DNA of 64,000 bases, from assembly GCF_963576675.1 (NCBI RefSeq), contig NC_088915.1:43863501-43927500 (forward strand), given 5' to 3'. The notes beneath the pieces were generated by a model. It was not told the DNA's origin. It ran no database searches and saw nothing but the letters and a program-made list of their open reading frames with translations. This document shows positions 1-10,163 of the stretch, in pieces. This stretch comes from Euphorbia lathyris (taxonomy: Eukaryota > Streptophyta > Magnoliopsida > Malpighiales > Euphorbiaceae). Position numbers and translations under genes: made by a program. How positions within the stretch are numbered: the first letter of the stretch is position 1; each line of letters opens with the position of its first letter.

Positions 1-795
1 TGATATGAAATGACAGTATCGATCTTACCCTATTTCTCCTTTCTAGTTGAACCAATTATGGCCTTTTGCATCGTCTTATACCTCTCTTCCCAAACATATA
101 CACTCCATGGAAACTCAACAAACAGTTTCAGAAAGTCAGTTAGATCGATGATGTTAGGATCAACCAAATGATGTGGATCGGTAGTGAATAGGAGCATGCA
201 GATAACATACAACATAGCCATGAACACCGCATCACCGACTTCTCCACCGCTCTAATCTGTGTTTTCAAAGGTATCGTATATGTGTTTGTGTATTAAGCTT
301 CGACTTCCTTCGAAGTACAAATTTCTTAATCTGTTTGCCTTTTTAACTTACTCATTCTCAACAAAATTATTGTCGGATCACCAAATCTCAACCCGATGAT
401 AAGTCTGAACTCAGAATCACCGAATTTGAGTTCAACTCCTTTGACATTGAACCATATCTCTCTGTCTTTTGGATTTGATAGAGTAATCCAATCTCTATAG
501 TAATGACCCTGTGGCATAAAGGAGTGGATAACGTACACACCTCTATATCAGTTAAATGCCCAAAAGAAAGCTTCCTAAACATCACCATTTGATCTTTAGT
601 TAATTTGCTTTTGACTTTCTTCATCACATCCCAATCACCCTCACTGTTATTGATGCCTTTGTATTCAAGCTAACCGAATACTTGAATTTGATGTCTTTCA
701 CACTATCATCAACTGATGCTCTCTTTCTCTTCTTTGAATCCTTCTTAGAATCATCAACCTTCACAAAATGTAGCTCATTTTAGGAAAATAATTAA
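1..795 (-). pseudogene. DUF1985 domain gene fragment (Ulp1-type transposon gene), frameshifted
   Basis: Read on the minus strand, three pieces in order resemble the plant DUF1985 domain found in Ulp1-protease transposon proteins. A first piece (about 627-545) has KLTKDQMVMFRKLSFGHLTD. A second (538-326) has the hallmark VELKFGDSEFRLIIGLRFG. A third (227-30) has the usual C-terminal DLTDFLKLFVEFPWSVYVWE. The second piece is in a different frame from the first, and short unreadable gaps follow, so the copy is broken. A basic stretch rich in Lys/Arg lies just upstream (about 760-700). The protease part would lie left of the window. Family assignment rests on motif recall; the role of DUF1985 is not known to me beyond its association with MULE/Ulp1 transposons. 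Confidence 0.6.
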
Positions 796-819
796 AGAAA
801 AACACTTTGTAGATGTATC

Positions 820-1060
820 GTGTACTTCGCACATCAAAGTAAATCATGTGCATTTTTCTTCGCGGTTGAGTTAACTTGCGAAGCAGGAGTAAAGTTGCGA
901 ATTCACAGTTCACTCAACAGCTTCACGGTTTAACTTAACCGCGAAGGGAAAACCACTTTGCGCATATGAGTTTGCTTTGTGGTTTGCGACAACTGCGATG
1001 ATTTTGCTTCGCAGTATACGACAACCGCGAAGCAAACTCACAACCGTGAAGTAGTTTTCT
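820..1060. repeat. GCGAAG-rich imperfect repeat
   Basis: This stretch repeats variants of aaccgcgaagc, tgcgaagca and their complements about every 20-30 bp in both orientations. It has clear CpG content inside AT-rich surroundings. It lies in the putative first intron of the DUF1985 gene. No reading frame runs through it. Confidence 0.5.
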
Positions 1061-1245
1061 AGGCACAAACATTGTACACTATAATATATGCCTATTTCTA
1101 AGTTCTATTTCACAACATAACCTAAAAAAGAATGAAAAAACATAACTAAACCCTAAACCGTAAACCAAAATCGTAGAAAAGGATAAAACGAAATAACAAA
1201 ATCCTAAACACTATGAAATCGCGGAAACCCAGTTAGATACTTACC

Positions 1246-1400
1246 TTCTTTCCGCTTTTTACCATTGAAATCGCCAATAAACACTTTGAAAATTGCAAAA
1301 ACAATTCGGGTTCGCAGAGAATGGTAGGACTTCGAGTTCGCAGGAGGAAGAGAAAGAAGAAAGAGGGAGAAAAGGTTAAGTTGTTATATATATATATATA
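1246..1400 (-). promoter_or_regulatory. putative 5' UTR and first coding exon of the DUF1985 gene
   Basis: On the minus strand a pyrimidine-rich leader (about 1380-1330) is followed by ATG at 1265-1263 and a seven-codon basic exon MVKSGKK. It ends exactly at a consensus donor (aag/gtaagt, boundary near 1245). A short basic first exon followed by an intron would fit the downstream DUF1985 pieces. The exon join is inferred; the acceptor near 790 is not certain. Confidence 0.4.
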
Positions 1401-1408
1401 TATATATG
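1384..1408. repeat. (TA)n microsatellite
   Basis: About twelve TA dinucleotides lie just upstream of the putative minus-strand leader. The stretch from here to about 2070 is AT-rich and shows nothing else I can support. Confidence 0.85.
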
Positions 1409-2073
1409 AAGGGAATTTTGGAAAATTCCTAATTGAAATAATCTATAAATGTAATGGGTAATGTATCTAAATATGTAAATGAACCCCAATTGATTCATTT
1501 TTATAATTTACCCTTATTTTTTTTTAACAAACTATAAATTTACACTTAATGGTAAAAATTATGAGCAACATCAATTTATAAATGTGACAGTAGACATTAC
1601 AAACAAAAAGAAAATTGGCTAAAATGATAAATGTTACTAAAAATGAGTGGACAGGTAGATTGAAATTGATTTAACATTTTGTTTGTAATTATTTTGGATT
1701 ATAAGAAATATGAAAGTGAAAGCTAAGCAACAAGTGATAAAAGCATAGCAACTGAGATTTGAGGAAGTTGTTCAAATAATAATTTGAAAGAAAAGTAGCA
1801 GCTAATTTTGGACGGATTTTACTCTATATATGAGTCATCCTCATAAATTTTTGTCATTAACATCTATCAACCATAACTTTAATTTGTAAATAAAACAACA
1901 TCAAAAGTTAAGTAAAGAGAAACATATCAAATTATTTGTCTTTATCCTTCTGATTTCTCGATTCCATTCATTTATTACGTTATTGTTTATTTAATTTAAT
2001 ATTCTTATCCGTCCAAAATAAAATCAGCTCAAGTTCATCTAAAAATGGAAGATTAGGATTTTTAATCTAAAAA

Positions 2074-3262
2074 GAGAATATATATATAACCCTAATCAGT
2101 TGATGCATTATTCTTCTCTGAGTCTTCACACTCTTTGTGTCTCTCCCTTTGTCTCTGACGCTCCTTTAATTTGTGAATTTTTCGTTTTCACCTTATGATT
2201 AACGTCTACATGGATGATTCGTGACTAGTGAGGCGGGATTGTGTTGATCTGATTCTTCCGTTGTCTATCTTCCCAACGAGCTCTGGTCTACAAGATGTAA
2301 GCCTTAAAGTCGTATTTATATTCGAATTATTTGTTGATAATCCCTTTATTGGTATTAGAGTCGCATATCTCGTATTATGTCTGTTTTGATCGGCGAATAT
2401 GGAGAAAAAACATAGTTTTTGCATGTTAAGATAAATATTTATGTTATATCCCGAACCCGTTATCGACCCGATTTTTTCCATTATGTCTTTTGGAAATTTT
2501 CTGGTTTTGTGGTATATTTTTGGACAATTAGAATATTTAATTTTGATTTATTTAGTATTTTGAAATCATTTAAAAATAACAGAAAATGTTTTTTGTTTTT
2601 CCAAAATATGGAAATTCTATTAATCGTAAATAATTGTTTTGAGCCTTTTTTCAATCGGAATGCATTTTGATTGATAAAAGGCGTTTTTGTATATGTACAT
2701 TAACCTTTTCTCATTATTTTTGTTTACAGTAATGACTTCCACTAAACACACTCATATGGTTCCTCGAACTCCTACTCAATTCGCTAAGTTGCGAAGGTTG
2801 CAAAAGGAGATAAAGAGATGCAAGATGACTCCCTATATCCGGTGGGATGATGGCTATGCAATTGTGCGTCATGTAGTCAAGATGCAGAATCTGATATAAA
2901 AGTGTATTTTTGTCGGTGGTCTAGCTCAAACTCAAAAACTCGTACCTCTCCTCAACACGTTGATGAGATCTTTTTCAACTCCAAAGCTTAGGCGCTTGTA
3001 TGCTTCGAATTGGATTAAAGATGGGATACGTTACAGACAGTCTGCATTTGTCCTAATGAATCGGTTGGGCAGAATGCTTGTCATAACAATCGCAGGTTAT
3101 TTTAGTATAGATCTGAGATTGAGGAGACTCTTTACTACACCATGGTACAAGAGGGAGTTTATTCGATTTTCGGATGATTGCGTTTTGATGTTGTTAGAAT
3201 CGTTCCAATCAAAATCTATTATGATTACCATTCGGATGATGAGCAATTTTGTTTACTTTTAG
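2074..3262 (+). pseudogene. small unknown gene-like unit with 5' UTR intron, ORF interrupted
   Basis: A TATA-like run (about 2078-2089) precedes a CT-rich leader. A donor (agatg/taagc, near 2297) and an acceptor (tttacag, ending 2729) would remove a roughly 430-base 5' UTR intron, placing ATG at 2732. The ORF runs 2732-2899 and is basic (MTSTKHTHMVPRTPTQFAKL at the start). After an in-frame TAA at 2897 the same frame is open again to 3262, with KLRRLYASNWIKDGIRYRQS. Another frame is also open over 2880-2990, so indels are likely. I do not recognise the protein. It could be a decayed host gene or part of an uncharacterised transposon. Confidence 0.35.
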
Positions 3263-3480
3263 GATTTTCTAGAAAACTTTTAAGTTAGTTTCTTTTATCG
3301 TTTGTGAAACTATTATGTTAATTTTGCCACTTATAGTTGGATATTTATGATTATGTTTTATGGAAAGATTTTAGTTGATTAATATTTATAAGTATTTATA
3401 ATAGTTTATTATTAATTTTTTAATTATTTTTTTGAATGAATGAATATCGCAGTTTATTATTATTTTTATGAATATAACTA

Positions 3481-3588
3481 TTATATTCATAAATAGTTTT
3501 AAGATAATGTAATTATTCATAAATAGTTTTAAGATAATGTAATTATTCATAAATAATTACATTATCTTAAAACTATTTATGAATATAA
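3481..3588. repeat. perfect 36-bp inverted repeat with duplicated left arm
   Basis: Bases 3481-3516 are the exact reverse complement of 3553-3588. The left arm is also tandemly duplicated with a 30-base period (3485-3514 and 3515-3544), so the second copy (to 3547) can fold back on 3552 onward with a 4-base loop. The hairpin is AT-rich. It may be a MITE remnant, but no target-site duplication was identified. Confidence 0.85.
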
Positions 3589-3894
3589 TGCCATTAAGGT
3601 CGAATAATAAATCCAAAGTAAATGATTTTCCATTAATAACTACATTGTAATAAGTTATAAAAATCAGTTATATAAGATAACAAAGATTCTCTATGCATAA
3701 ATATCTAGTTAATTAGGTCAAACATTAGAGTGTAAAGGGTAATTTGAAACATCTTCTTTTGGTCTCAAGTTGGAATTGAAATCTAATGTGGAAACTTCAT
3801 TAGGTAGATATAGGTTGCCAAAGATCTATTGCGTGTATTGAAACCTTAACTTCTTACTAAGTCGTGCAATTACATTGTAGATCAAGTTTGAACA

Positions 3895-4620
3895 ATGGCC
3901 TTAGGTAGGAAATCCATAGTAGCTGAACTAAACAAAGACCTGAAGTTGAATGGGATAGCTATAAAGTGTGAAGTATCAAAATAAAGTATGTGCTAAAAGA
4001 ACAAGACGTTTTTGATGTTTTGGAAACAATTATGGCTGACCTGAAGAAGGCACTACTACTCATCATAGGAGGGATAAAGATTGTTACTTGGCATGGAAGA
4101 AAAATAATTCCACAACACGCATCATCGTCCTAAGTGTTATGCGTGACAACTTCACTAGGGAATTCTATAAGTTTGAGACTCCAAAGAATCTATGGGAGAT
4201 CTTGAAGGAGAAGTTTGGAGGTGTTTCTCTGACTAATCTCCGCTCTCTCACTAATTTGATACTTATAAGAAGAAGGCTGATTATACCATGAGAATCTAAA
4301 AGAGATGTCAAACATGATCAGTGAGCTTAATGAAGCGGGTCATTTTTTGACCAAGGAGCAAGCGGTCCAGACTGTTATACGCTCATTGCCGGACAATTGG
4401 GAGCATATGAAGATGCAGCTGACCCACACTAAAGGTCTCACAACATTTGATGTTTTTGTTCGCCACCTTGAAGTTGAGGGGGATCGCCTTGCATCGATCA
4501 AGACCAATGCAGAGTCTCACTGTACGAGTTCACACTCAAGCAAGAGATGATCCAATGTCTAGGGCAAGAAACACAAGCAATGGTGTAAAAATAGGAACAA
4601 TTGGTATATATACAAGAGGC
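3895..4620 (+). pseudogene. decayed Ty1/copia gag
   Basis: Starting at an ATG at 3895, the three forward frames together read as the N-terminal part of a copia Gag (UBN2 / retrotran_gag_2 type). Pieces include ELNKDLKLNG, KYVLKEQDVFDVLE, FYKFETPKNLWEILKEKFGG (4088-4291) and LNEAGHFLTKEQAVQTVIRS (4305-4550). These match the usual order: nucleic-acid-poor head, the W-LKEKF helix, and the L..LP motif. Several frameshifts are needed, and no zinc knuckle or pol follows. An associated LTR was not identified. Confidence 0.7.
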
Positions 4621-4677
4621 AAAATATAATTTGGCCCATTCCGCCTCTGCTCCCATGCAAGGAGTAAAGGCTTGGCA

Positions 4678-4720
4678 TTCGCACGCCTACTCACACTGGT
4701 TTTCGTACGCCTACTGACAC
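4678..4720. repeat. two-copy 19-bp direct repeat
   Basis: ttcgcacgcctactcacac (4678-4696) and ttcgtacgcctactgacac (4702-4720) differ at two bases and are offset by 24. The surrounding 4620-5227 is noncoding and would hold the 3' UTR and flank of the minus-strand CRM gene; nothing else is seen there. Confidence 0.5.
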
Positions 4721-5227
4721 CGTCAGGATACCAGTTTCACTTTATCTGAAATGCAAATGTGTTATTAAAATATGACCCTGGTTGTTCATTAACCCGGGTC
4801 TTTGCAGAAAATGAATCACCAATTTCAACTAACCATGATAGAAGAAATTGAGCACTGTAGTGTGCAATATTATTAACCTAGCCCTTTAGAAGGACTTATT
4901 AGTAATTATAGCATTATTTAGAGAAACAATCCTATTATTTATGGCAGCATTATTGCTGAAGATATTTTGTTAGGAAGTTGATAAAAGCTGCACACTGATC
5001 TGATCTGGTCGTTGTAATAATTTAAAGGTAAAAAGAAGACATATTCACGTTTGGACCATTTTGATAAAGAAACTAAGTAGATCTGTATGCAAATGTTTTA
5101 TTCAGTTTTACAAATACAGATGAGAAGACTTGACTTGAGGTATCCATGGCAAAAGCAACAAGTCAAATTTCATGGGAAGTGAAGAGAAAAAAATAAAACA
5201 CCATACCATCTCTTGATCACAAGTTAG

Positions 5228-6318
5228 TTAAATTGACAGCAATGGTGGTGAGACGTGATGCTTGTAACGCGCTACATGTTGAAGATAGTCTTCCAGCTCT
5301 TTCTCCAATTTCTCAATGAACTGACTCGTATGCTCCAGGGACTGTCCATACTTGTACTTCTCCAGAGCCTGCACCACAACTCATTATTCACAGACATCCA
5401 ACCGCATGTGAAATTACTCTTTCATTCATGTGGTGACATTTTTTCCCTATTCTCTTCATTCCTATTTTCATCTTAATCTAAATATAAGTGGAGTTGACAT
5501 GGCATGACTCAAATCTAACATCTAACGTGGCTGTGAGTCTATGGCCAAAATTTCACAACAGTGGTTGAAAATGATGCAAAGACATCAAAAGGGGAAAGGA
5601 AACTTCTACCCAACTTCACAGAGGCATAAAACTTTAGAGCTCCTGGTGACAACTAACACAGGACCATGAACGAAGAAAGGAACCAATGAACAAATGGCCT
5701 CTTGCTGCTTCCTTTTTTGCTTTGTCTTATGCATGTGAGAGAAAGGAAGAAGATTAACTAAACAAATCTGTCAAATGGTAAAGTATGTGAAATTGTCCCA
5801 CAATTAATTTTATTTTAATGAGCAGGCTCAAATCTTGCAAACGTAAATAATATATCTGGATGAGCTACACTATTGATGTTCTCAAGTTTCAAGATCGTTG
5901 GATGCGAATATCTGGGGCATCAATTAAATAAATTACAGAAACTTACCTTCTGTTTAGAAAGGGTTTCTGGCCGAGCATAGTTCTTTCCCCTGTAGAATAT
6001 GATACTACTGTTAGGTCTTGTGTCAATCACAATGCCTTTGCTCAGTCGAGCTAGCTCCTCTGCATATTCATGAATTTGCCCAGGCCTACAAGGTTTGCTA
6101 ATAACCTTGACTGTTTCATGCTTCTTCCAATGAAGATGCATATTCAAAACGACACCTCGTCTTCCAACAAGAATAAAGTTCTTCTTCTTCTCCCCAGTAC
6201 GCTTAAAGTAATGCTTTTCTTCCTCAGTTAACATTTCAGGATCATGTGTTTCAGCTGGCAATTTAAAAGCATCAAATTTCCTCAACTTCTCAATTAACCA
6301 TGCCTCCTTGCGTTTGGC
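5228..6318 (-). CDS. CRM-domain (CRS1-YhbY) protein, last two exons
   Basis: Two exons join cleanly on the minus strand. The first (6318-5947, 124 codons) opens after a ttcttag acceptor and encodes AKRKEAWLIEKLRKF, then the CRM domain: TEEEKHYFKRTGEKK, a glycine loop LVGRRGVVLN, HLHWKKHETVKVI and a final IIFYRGKNY strand. It ends at a consensus donor (cagaag/gtaagt). The second (5368-5228, phase 0, 46 codons) encodes ALEKYKYGQSLEHTSQFIEK and ends in TAA. CRM domains bind RNA and act in group II intron splicing or ribosome maturation, mostly in chloroplasts or mitochondria. The sequence resembles Arabidopsis At3g25440-type proteins from memory. The glycine loop usually reads GxxG; here it is G-R-R-G. 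N-terminal exons with the targeting peptide were not found up to 8.3 kb, so the copy may be truncated. Confidence 0.8.
5369..5946 (-). other. intron of the CRM-domain gene
   Basis: It is a GT..AG intron of 578 bases between the two CRM exons, read on the minus strand. It is AT-rich and contains no transposon or other feature that I recognise. Confidence 0.75.
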
Positions 6319-6861
6319 CTAAGAAGAGTTCAAAAGGAAAACAAATTTAACCGCAAAAGCAAGGAATAGTTATTGGAGTAACTGTGAAGTCTAAGTGTTA
6401 CATATCAAAGGAAGAAGAAGGGTAATTGAGTAATTTATGCTCAATTTAATCTTTATATTTCTGAAGTTTCCTAGTTAAATAGCTTGAATTATTTCAGTTT
6501 TAGTATTCTGTTAAGTTGTTACTGTTTTGTTTGGCCTTAGCCTATATTTTGGACTATTAATTGCCAGCTCTGTCTGTAACTGTTTAAGCTCATGCTTGTA
6601 AGGGCAATCTATCAATGAAGAATATTATCTATTTCCTTCCTATTACAATAATTGTAGTAACAATTCCACATGCCGAAGGCTGGATATTTTCTTTTTCTTT
6701 GTTTAGAAAGTAAAAAACAAAATCAGTTCTAAAAGAACCAACTCCCAGACATGCAAGCTTATAATTCTTCTACACCAACTAGGAATCACGGAACCATCCA
6801 CCGGTCCACTAACTAGTCAGCTCTCGTCTTCATTAGCCTTGGGACGTTTGCTGGTCCCTGA
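6319..6861. other. no gene recognised upstream of the CRM exons
   Basis: This is where an upstream intron and N-terminal exons of the CRM gene would be expected. Both strands carry frequent stops, and nothing resembles the family's N-terminal half. Either a long intron begins here or the gene has been cut off. Confidence 0.4.
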
Positions 6862-7207
6862 AAGTTATAAAATTATACTAAAGTTGTAAAATTATACTAA
6901 AGTTATATTAAAATTATAAAATTATACTAAAATACTAAAATTATAAAATTATACTAAAATACTAAATTATACTAAAATTATACTAAAATACTAAAATTCT
7001 AAAATTATACTAAAATTATACTAAAATTATAAAATTATGCTAAAATTATACTAAAATTATAAAATTATACTAAATTATACTAAAGATATAAAATTATGCT
7101 AAAATTATACTAAAGTTATACTAAAATTATAAAATTATACTAAAATACTAAAATTATACTAAACTATACTAAAATTATACTAAAGTTATACTAAAATTAT
7201 ACTAAAA
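6862..7207. repeat. AT-rich minisatellite, unit about 12 bp (attatactaaaa)
   Basis: About 345 bases consist almost only of permutations of attatactaaaa and aaattata with small indels. The repeat ends abruptly at the GC-rich ORF that starts at 7208. Confidence 0.9.
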
Positions 7208-7534
7208 AATATCTGTAGTCGCAAAGCGACCTCCTACGCGTTGGGTCGGCTGTCTGCCCGGGATCGACTGCACATCGCTATCCTCAACCTCGCGATCACG
7301 TGCAGCTGCAGACTGTCGCAGTACCTGGGCTACCACATCCAGGTAGTCCTCCACAGAATCGCTATCAGGCTCTCTGTCACCAAAATCTGTCGCCCCCTCT
7401 GATCCATGAATATCGGGCTGATCCACAATCAGCCCCCTCCTCAACTGGTCCGTCGCAGCCCCTCTCCGCCAACGACCGGATATATCAATACCACGCAATC
7501 TCGTATGGCGTGGTGTATCATCCTCGTCGTCCAT
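7202..7534 (-). CDS. unknown acidic/arginine-rich ORF
   Basis: This 110-codon minus-strand ORF starts MDDEDDTPRHTRLRGIDISG and ends inside the AT minisatellite. It is GC-rich (roughly half or more) against very AT-rich flanks, and its composition (Asp, Arg, Gln) resembles low-complexity tails of plant transposon proteins. I do not recognise a domain. A further minus-strand ORF (7872-7654) over the palindrome at 7702-7842 may belong to the same unit. Confidence 0.3.
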   Translation of the reverse strand: MDDEDDTPRHTRLRGIDISGRWRRGAATDQLRRGLIVDQPDIHGSEGATDFGDREPDSDSVEDYLDVVAQVLRQSAAARDREVEDSDVQSIPGRQPTQRVGGRFATTDIF

Positions 7535-7701
7535 ATCTAGACGATGAGCAGATGACGGGATGAATTTCCCACCCCTAGTAGGCTACTCCGTCTACAAAAA
7601 ATTACATCTAGTTAATAAAAAATGGTAACATATAAATTATAAATTACACTAAATTAATTTAAATGTAAATAATGTAAAATTAAAAAAAAAACCTTGGGCG
7701 T

Positions 7702-7842
7702 ATGAACATCACGTCCGACCAGTGGTGCGGGCGTTCGAGCATCACGCTCGACCAGTGGTGCGAGCATGTGGCTATCACGCCCGCACCACTGGTCAGGTGT
7801 GATACTCTTACGCCGGAACCACAGGTCGGGCGTGATGTTCAT
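7702..7842. repeat. imperfect palindrome of four ~33-bp units
   Basis: The stretch opens with atgaacatcacg and closes with cgtgatgttcat. Inside, the unit atcacgYYcgaccagtggtgcgRgc occurs twice in plus orientation (from about 7708 and 7741) and twice in minus orientation (ending near 7798 and 7842). The arms could form a long hairpin. The next 450 bases (7843-8292) hold nothing I can support. Confidence 0.7.
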
Positions 7843-8292
7843 ACTCCCGACTGCGATTCCGGCGATTTTCAAAATATGCCAAACAGATTCAAATCAAGCG
7901 AAATTCAACGAAATAAAACCGTAAATCTTTCCATTTTCGCTTTCCCTTTACGGCTTTTGTCACCATCCATAATTCGGTTCAAAAATTAGTCTAGATTTGA
8001 TCGATTATTGTATAAGGTTCTTGAAAGGTTTTGGGTTTTTTCAATTTTGGTGCAAAGGGTAGTTCGGTCTTTTCCCGAGGCTAGAGGTATAAATTAGTGG
8101 CTAGGAATAGTAATTCACTTTTTTTTGAACCAGAAAAGAGAATATCATATAGATGATGGACTCGCGTGAAGGATTTGAAGCGGAAACATGTTGGTATTTA
8201 GGAGACGAATTTCAAAAATTTTCCCTAAACAAACAATTAGTGTGATCCAATCACTCTGATAAACAGTCAAACATCCGATGTCTGACATCAAA

Positions 8293-8307
8293 TCCTTAAC
8301 CAAGATC
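8293..8307. repeat. target-site duplication of LINE A, 3' side
   Basis: tccttaaccaagatc here matches tccttaacctagatc at 36695-36709 with one mismatch in 15. It sits directly next to the T9 tract (8308-8316), which is the poly(A) tail of the minus-strand LINE. Confidence 0.8.
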
Positions 8308-8342
8308 TTTTTTTTTGTTACATGGAGGGATGAACCCGAAAA

Positions 8343-10163
8343 CTAACTACTAACTAATCTAGGAAAGTGAATTCCTGACAAATCTTGATCTAAAATAACC
8401 TGGATGCTTACAGGCGGCACACCACACTCGTGATGACCTAAGGCTAGAGAGCCTGCGAAGTTTGCCATCCAATCAGCAGCTTGGTTACATTCCCTGTAGG
8501 CGTGCTGAATCCTTACATTCCAATCTCTTGCCAAAATTATCTTGCACTGCTTGATTAACCAGAGGTAACTGTGCCGAATTACCTCTTTCTTGATTAGCCT
8601 GATGACAACTAGAGAGTCAAGTTCCATGATCACAATTCTGTATCCCTTCGTCCAAGCGTACTCCAAACCAAAGTAGACCCCCCAAAGTTTGGCAAGGACT
8701 GCCATAAAACTCCCCAAGTTTGCAAGGAAGCCCCCTTGCCATATGCTGTCACTGTTCCGAGCAAGGCCCCCCGTACTAGCTAGCCCTGGGTTGCCCTTGC
8801 TGGCCCCATCCGTATTCATTTTAACCCAATCTCTCTCCGGCGGAACCCAACCAATACTGATCTCCCGATATTCCCTTGTATTTCCTTCTTTAGCTATCAA
8901 AAAGGCTCCAACAAATGAGTCAGTCTGGTCTTGAATGAACTGAAAAATGTTGTTTGGTCTCATGAACTCTGGATCAAAGATTGCCGAGCTCCTCCATCTC
9001 CAAAGCCACCACAGAACAGTAACAAACCAAACATTCCATCTCCTACCTCTCCATTGAGTTTTAACCTCCATGTTTCTCTGAATCCATGCCTTTAGATCCC
9101 TTGAGAAAAAGCCATTAAGCACACTGTCGGGCATCAGTAGCGCCCAGACCTCCCTACCCCGCTTGCAGTCTCGGACGACATGTATTGCCGTTTCCGGCAG
9201 AGCGCAGACGCTACACAATGGGTCAGAGGCGATGTGTCGTTTAACTCTCATCACGTTGGTTAGGATTTTTTCCCCTGCCAGAAGCCATACGAAGTATCTA
9301 ATCCTCTCCAGAACCCACAATCTCCATATCAGGTCGTAAACAATTTCTTTAGATGGAGGGGTGCCCGACTGCTGATGCAATTGATAAGCTGACGCAATGG
9401 TAAAATTACCCGACGGAGCTCTCGGCCAGCTCCACTCATCTTCGTCCTCAGTTTCTTTAAACATCACACATGATGCAATTTTAAGGAGCCAACCAGCCGG
9501 GATAAGACTCACAAACTCTGCCCATTTCCAACCCGAGGATTTATCCCAGTAAGAACTGAGGCACCTCGACTTAGCCTCCTCCGGAATGCTTCTGACAACT
9601 ATTTCCTCCAGCGTCTGATCCTCTACCCATCTATCAGTCCAAAACATACAAGCTTCACCATTATTCACAATACGGCCAATCCCTTTCTTCAGAACTTCAG
9701 CCCCCTTGACAAGGCATTTCCAAGGGTGGCTGCAAACCGATCGATGACGAAATTGATTCAATCTGATACGACCATTGGCGTACTTCTTCTAGAGGACCTG
9801 TGTCCAAAGGGTGTTCTCTTCTGTCAGGAAACGCCAACTGAGTTTGGCAAGTAGAGCTTCATTAAAATCCCTCGTGCCTCTCAAGCCCAAGCCTCCAAGA
9901 CCTTTATTTTGGCAAAGCGTATCCCATTTAACCAATCTAACCTTTCTTGAAGAGCTCGTGTCTCCCCAAAGGAAGCCCCGGTGAAGGCTATCCAATTTTC
10001 TACATGTGCTTTGCGGTAAAATGGCCGTCTGCATTGCGTATGTAGGAATTGCCGTGGAGACAGCCTTGACCAAAGTCGCATAACCCGCAAGGGAAAAGGT
10101 ATGCACCTTCCAACCACTGAACTTAGCCTGAACTCGCTCGATAACTGCAGCGAAGGTCTCCTT
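8343..10163 (-). pseudogene. LINE A ORF2, 3' part: RT thumb, zf-RVT, RNase H
   Basis: Minus-strand reading gives the region after the RT core (ERVQAKFSGWKVHTFSLAGY; LDSLHRGFLWGD; 10184-9789). A TAG at 9791-9789 follows, and then 472 open codons (9761-8343). These contain the zf-RVT domain (W...P.R...FVWLLA, C-x2-C ... H-x4-C with SVCALPETAIHVVRDC) and a C-terminal plant-type RNase H (KMNTDGASKGNPG, MELDSLVVIRL, NQAADWMAN). The usual catalytic Glu of the AELW motif is Lys here (AVLAKLWG), so this RNase H should be dead. The 3' UTR is only about 26 bases before the poly(A). Confidence 0.9.
10159..10163. repeat. 5-bp target duplication of E1, left copy (tcctt)
   Basis: tcctt here and at 23453-23457 flanks E1. 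Removing E1 with one copy rejoins LINE A codons for LLHSRVRKE / TFAAVIERVQ. Confidence 0.9.

Noticed and set aside
2206..2670. ORFs over the putative 5' UTR intron (2206-2481 minus, 2419-2670 plus)
   Set aside because: AT-rich, Phe/Asn-rich translations without domain; the GT..AG intron explains the region better.
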